DNA of 64,000 nt from Steroidobacteraceae bacterium. GTDB taxonomy: Bacteria > Pseudomonadota > Gammaproteobacteria > Steroidobacterales > Steroidobacteraceae. The position numbers were made by a program, and so were the translations under genes. This document shows positions 61,936 to 64,000 of this stretch, in pieces. Numbering within the stretch: position 1 is the first letter of the stretch; every line of letters begins with the position of its first letter. Location: positions 1 to 64,000 of the forward strand of contig JANWJS010000032.1 of the NCBI GenBank assembly GCA_025451845.1. The letters are read 5' to 3'. The notes under the pieces were generated by a model. The model was not told the origin of the DNA. It did no database searches and saw only the letters and a list, made by a program, of their open reading frames with translations.

Positions 61936-63710
61936 CAAAATCGCCTGGAGCGATTTTGGACGGCGACAGCCGGCCCGACGGGCGGAGCGCAGGGACGATG
62001 CCTCGCAACGACGATCCGCAAGGCAGATACGAAGCGCCCCGCAGCCGCAGCTCGGCTCTGCGGCGCATGCTGCTCGGCGATCGGCTGGAGTTCCTGATGG
62101 AAGCGCACAACGGCCTGTCGGCGCGGATCGTGCGCGAGGCCGGCTTTCAAGGCATTTGGGCGTCGGGGCTGTCGATCTCCGCGCAATTCGGCGTGCGCGA
62201 CAACAATGAGGCCAGCTGGACGCAAGTCGTCGACATGCTGGAGTTCATGGCAGACGCGAGCAACCTGCCGATCCTGCTCGATGGTGATACCGGTTACGGC
62301 AATTTCAACAACGTCCGCCGTCTGGTGCGCAAGCTCGAGCAGCGCGGCATCGCCGGCGTCTGCATCGAGGACAAGCAGTTCCCGAAGACGAACAGCTTCC
62401 TGAATGGCGATCGCCAGCCGCTCGCCGACATCGGCGAGTTCTGCGGCAAGATCGCCGCCGGCAAGAACACGCAGCTCGATCCGAACTTCTCGATCGTGGC
62501 CCGGGTCGAGGCGCTGATCGCCGGCTGGGGAATGGAGGAGGCGCTGCGCCGCGCCGAGGCGTACCGGCGCGCCGGCGCGGATGCGATCCTCATCCACAGC
62601 AAGCTCTCGAAGCCCGATGAGATCCTTGCTTTCGCGCGCGAGTGGGCCGGCCGCGCGCCGCTCGTGATCGTCCCAACCCGCTACTACAGCACGCCGACCG
62701 ATGTGTTCCGCAAAGCGGGCATCAGCATGGTGATCTGGGCGAACCATGTGCTGCGCTCCGCCGCCGCTGCGATGCAGACCACGGCGCGGGAGATCTTCGA
62801 GAGCGAGACGCTGGTGAGCGTCGAGGATCGGATCGCCTCGGTCGAGGAGATCTTCCGGCTGCAGGATGCCGACGAGTATTCGGCCGCCGAGCGCCGCTAC
62901 CTGGCCGACGCGCGCTCTTCGCGCGCGGCAATCGTGCTCGCCGCTAGCCGCGGCAAGGGTCTCGAGACGGTGACCGAGGATCGCCCGAAGGTCATGCTGC
63001 CGATCGCCGGCAAGCCGCTGCTGCGCTGGCTGGTCGATGCCTTCAAGAAGCAGAGCATCAACGACGTCACTGTCGTTGGCGGCTACCGCGCGGATGCAAT
63101 CGATACGGCCGGCGTCCGGCTTGTCGTCAACGAGCGTTACGAGCAGACCGGAGAGCTGGCCTCGCTCGCCTGTGCCATCGACGTGCTGGAATCAGACACC
63201 GTCATTTCCTATGGCGATCTGCTTTTTCGCGGCTATGTGCTGCGCGATCTCGTCGAGAGCGAGGCGGACCTCGCCGTAGTGGTGGATTCCTCCCCCACGG
63301 GAGAGAACAATCGCACCGTGCGTGACTTCGCCTACTGCTCGCGGCGGGACGATCGCGGGTTGTTCGGCACTCCGGTGCTGCTTAAGCGTGTATTCAGCAC
63401 GGTGGATGCGGCGGATGGGGCGGCGAGCGCGCATGAGGGTGAGTCCAGCGTCTCGATAGCGGCTGCGCACGGACGCTGGATCGGGATATTGAAGGCGAGC
63501 CGCGCGGGCCTCACGCGCCTCAAGGAAGTCCTGCGCGAGCTGCGCGAGCGATCAGACTTCGACACGCTCGACGTTCCGCATCTGCTCAATGCGCTCGTCG
63601 CGCAGGGTGCCGGCATCGAGGTGCACTACGTGCACGGCCACTGGCGTGGGGTCAACGACCTCGACGACTTTCGTCGCGCGGCGGATTTCGCGCATGATCG
63701 AGGCGCGTGA
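61932..63710 (+). CDS. aepX: Phosphoenolpyruvate mutase fused to a nucleotidyltransferase domain
   Basis: 592 residues. Residues about 45-330 are PEP mutase, the C-P bond-forming enzyme of nearly all phosphonate pathways: [40 protein letters not shown] and the PEP-mutase hallmark [10 protein letters not shown] at 146-155. Residues about 335-592 are a nucleotidyltransferase: [20 protein letters not shown] in place of AAGxGx[10 protein letters not shown] as metal site, and [15 protein letters not shown] at the end. An N-terminal extension of about 44 polar residues is unusual. The start is fixed by ATGA coupling to the upstream nucleotidyltransferase. The fusion couples phosphonate formation to nucleotide activation. 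Confidence 0.92.
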   Translation: MTKSPGAILDGDSRPDGRSAGTMPRNDDPQGRYEAPRSRSSALRRMLLGDRLEFLMEAHNGLSARIVREAGFQGIWASGLSISAQFGVRDNNEASWTQVVDMLEFMADASNLPILLDGDTGYGNFNNVRRLVRKLEQRGIAGVCIEDKQFPKTNSFLNGDRQPLADIGEFCGKIAAGKNTQLDPNFSIVARVEALIAGWGMEEALRRAEAYRRAGADAILIHSKLSKPDEILAFAREWAGRAPLVIVPTRYYSTPTDVFRKAGISMVIWANHVLRSAAAAMQTTAREIFESETLVSVEDRIASVEEIFRLQDADEYSAAERRYLADARSSRAAIVLAASRGKGLETVTEDRPKVMLPIAGKPLLRWLVDAFKKQSINDVTVVGGYRADAIDTAGVRLVVNERYEQTGELASLACAIDVLESDTVISYGDLLFRGYVLRDLVESEADLAVVVDSSPTGENNRTVRDFAYCSRRDDRGLFGTPVLLKRVFSTVDAADGAASAHEGESSVSIAAAHGRWIGILKASRAGLTRLKEVLRELRERSDFDTLDVPHLLNALVAQGAGIEVHYVHGHWRGVNDLDDFRRAADFAHDRGA

Positions 63711-64000
63711 TTTCATCGAGGCGGCCCGTGAGCGCGGCTTCGGCTGGTACGCCGGAGTGCCGTGCTCATACCTGGCGCCCTTCATCAACTATGTCGTACA
63801 GGATCCCTCTCTGCACTATCTCTCGATGGCGAACGAGGGCGACGCCGTCGCGCTGATAGCGGGAGCCGCGCTCGGGAACGGAGGCGCACCGTGCGGTGTC
63901 GCAATGATGCAGAACTCGGGTCTGGGCAATGCCGTGAGCCCGCTGACGTCGCTCACCTGGACGTTCCGCCTCCCGCAGCTGCTAATCGTGACCTGGCGGG
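63694..64000 (+). CDS. aepY: Phosphonopyruvate decarboxylase, N-terminal part (runs off the window)
   Basis: 102 codons are visible from ATG 63694, overlapping the aepX end by 17 bases. It is a thiamine-diphosphate enzyme that decarboxylates phosphonopyruvate to phosphonoacetaldehyde, pulling the unfavourable mutase reaction forward. The start [20 protein letters not shown] and the segments [20 protein letters not shown] (with the ThDP-activating Glu) and [19 protein letters not shown] are characteristic of the family. The gene continues past 64000. Tight overlap with aepX confirms a phosphonate pathway operon. Confidence 0.92.
   Translation, partial: MIEARDFIEAARERGFGWYAGVPCSYLAPFINYVVQDPSLHYLSMANEGDAVALIAGAALGNGGAPCGVAMMQNSGLGNAVSPLTSLTWTFRLPQLLIVTWR

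Overview
The window is GC-rich DNA from a Gram-negative bacterium. It has a TonB-dependent receptor, Tat and Sec exported proteins, and RutR-, ArgP- and Lrp-type regulators. The gene content suggests a gammaproteobacterium of the Xanthomonadales/Nevskiales/Steroidobacteraceae type; that placement is inference only, as no rRNA, tRNA or ribosomal gene is present.

Layout. 1-7.6 kb is an accessory region. It starts with the last 38 codons of a tyrosine recombinase, then three unknown or YcxB-like genes, a pseudokinase-TonB fusion, a frameshifted abiE toxin with a beheaded antitoxin, an ArsR/SRPBCC pair, and relics of a DUF3368 toxin and an acetoacetyl-CoA synthetase. 7.6-10.7 kb is purine salvage: adenine deaminase divergent from an NCS2 permease, plus a phosphoribosyltransferase. 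10.7-37 kb is a nucleic-acid/nucleoside utilisation locus. One minus-strand run holds a LacI regulator, ribokinase, a sugar or nucleoside permease, an exported nucleoside hydrolase, a Sel1 protein and a phospholipase C. deoB and deoC-aldehyde dehydrogenase are divergent. A TonB receptor-deoA-NCS1 operon follows, then the reductive pyrimidine pathway (pydX, pydA, a RutR-like regulator, dihydropyrimidinase, beta-ureidopropionase), cytidine deaminase, a CodB-like permease and a secreted RNase T2. 37-57 kb is mixed housekeeping and accessory genes: LysR, Lrp and TetR regulators, a CaCA exchanger, an aldo/keto reductase, a methyltransferase, a ROK kinase, an ABC-2 exporter, DMT and LysE exporters, a YcaQ-type glycosylase, a CPBP protease and a large Tat-exported glycosidase-like protein. 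Several gene relics are scattered here. 58.5-64 kb, running off the window end, is a phosphonate locus: CDP-alcohol phosphatidyltransferase, 2OG-Fe(II) oxygenase, a flippase-like membrane protein, a LicC-like nucleotidyltransferase, a PEP mutase-nucleotidyltransferase fusion and phosphonopyruvate decarboxylase.

How the genes work together. In the nucleoside locus, extracellular RNA and nucleosides would be cut (RNase T2, nucleoside hydrolase), imported (TonB receptor, NCS1/NCS2/CodB-like permeases) and split (DeoA). The sugar would be burnt via DeoB, DeoC, acetaldehyde dehydrogenase and ribokinase, and the base via PydAX, dihydropyrimidinase and PydC. Two regulatory circuits can be read in the DNA. 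A LacI-type box (GTTAAACGTTTT) lies at the lacI promoter and at a consensus promoter of the TonB receptor operon. A perfect RutR box (TTGACCA-N2-TGGTCAA) lies before pydX and a near-perfect one before deoC. The TonB receptor leader also carries two nested perfect hairpins.

The most novel part is the phosphonate locus. Its gene set predicts activation of a phosphonate as a CMP derivative and its transfer to a lipid or other alcohol, with an oxygenase as tailoring step.
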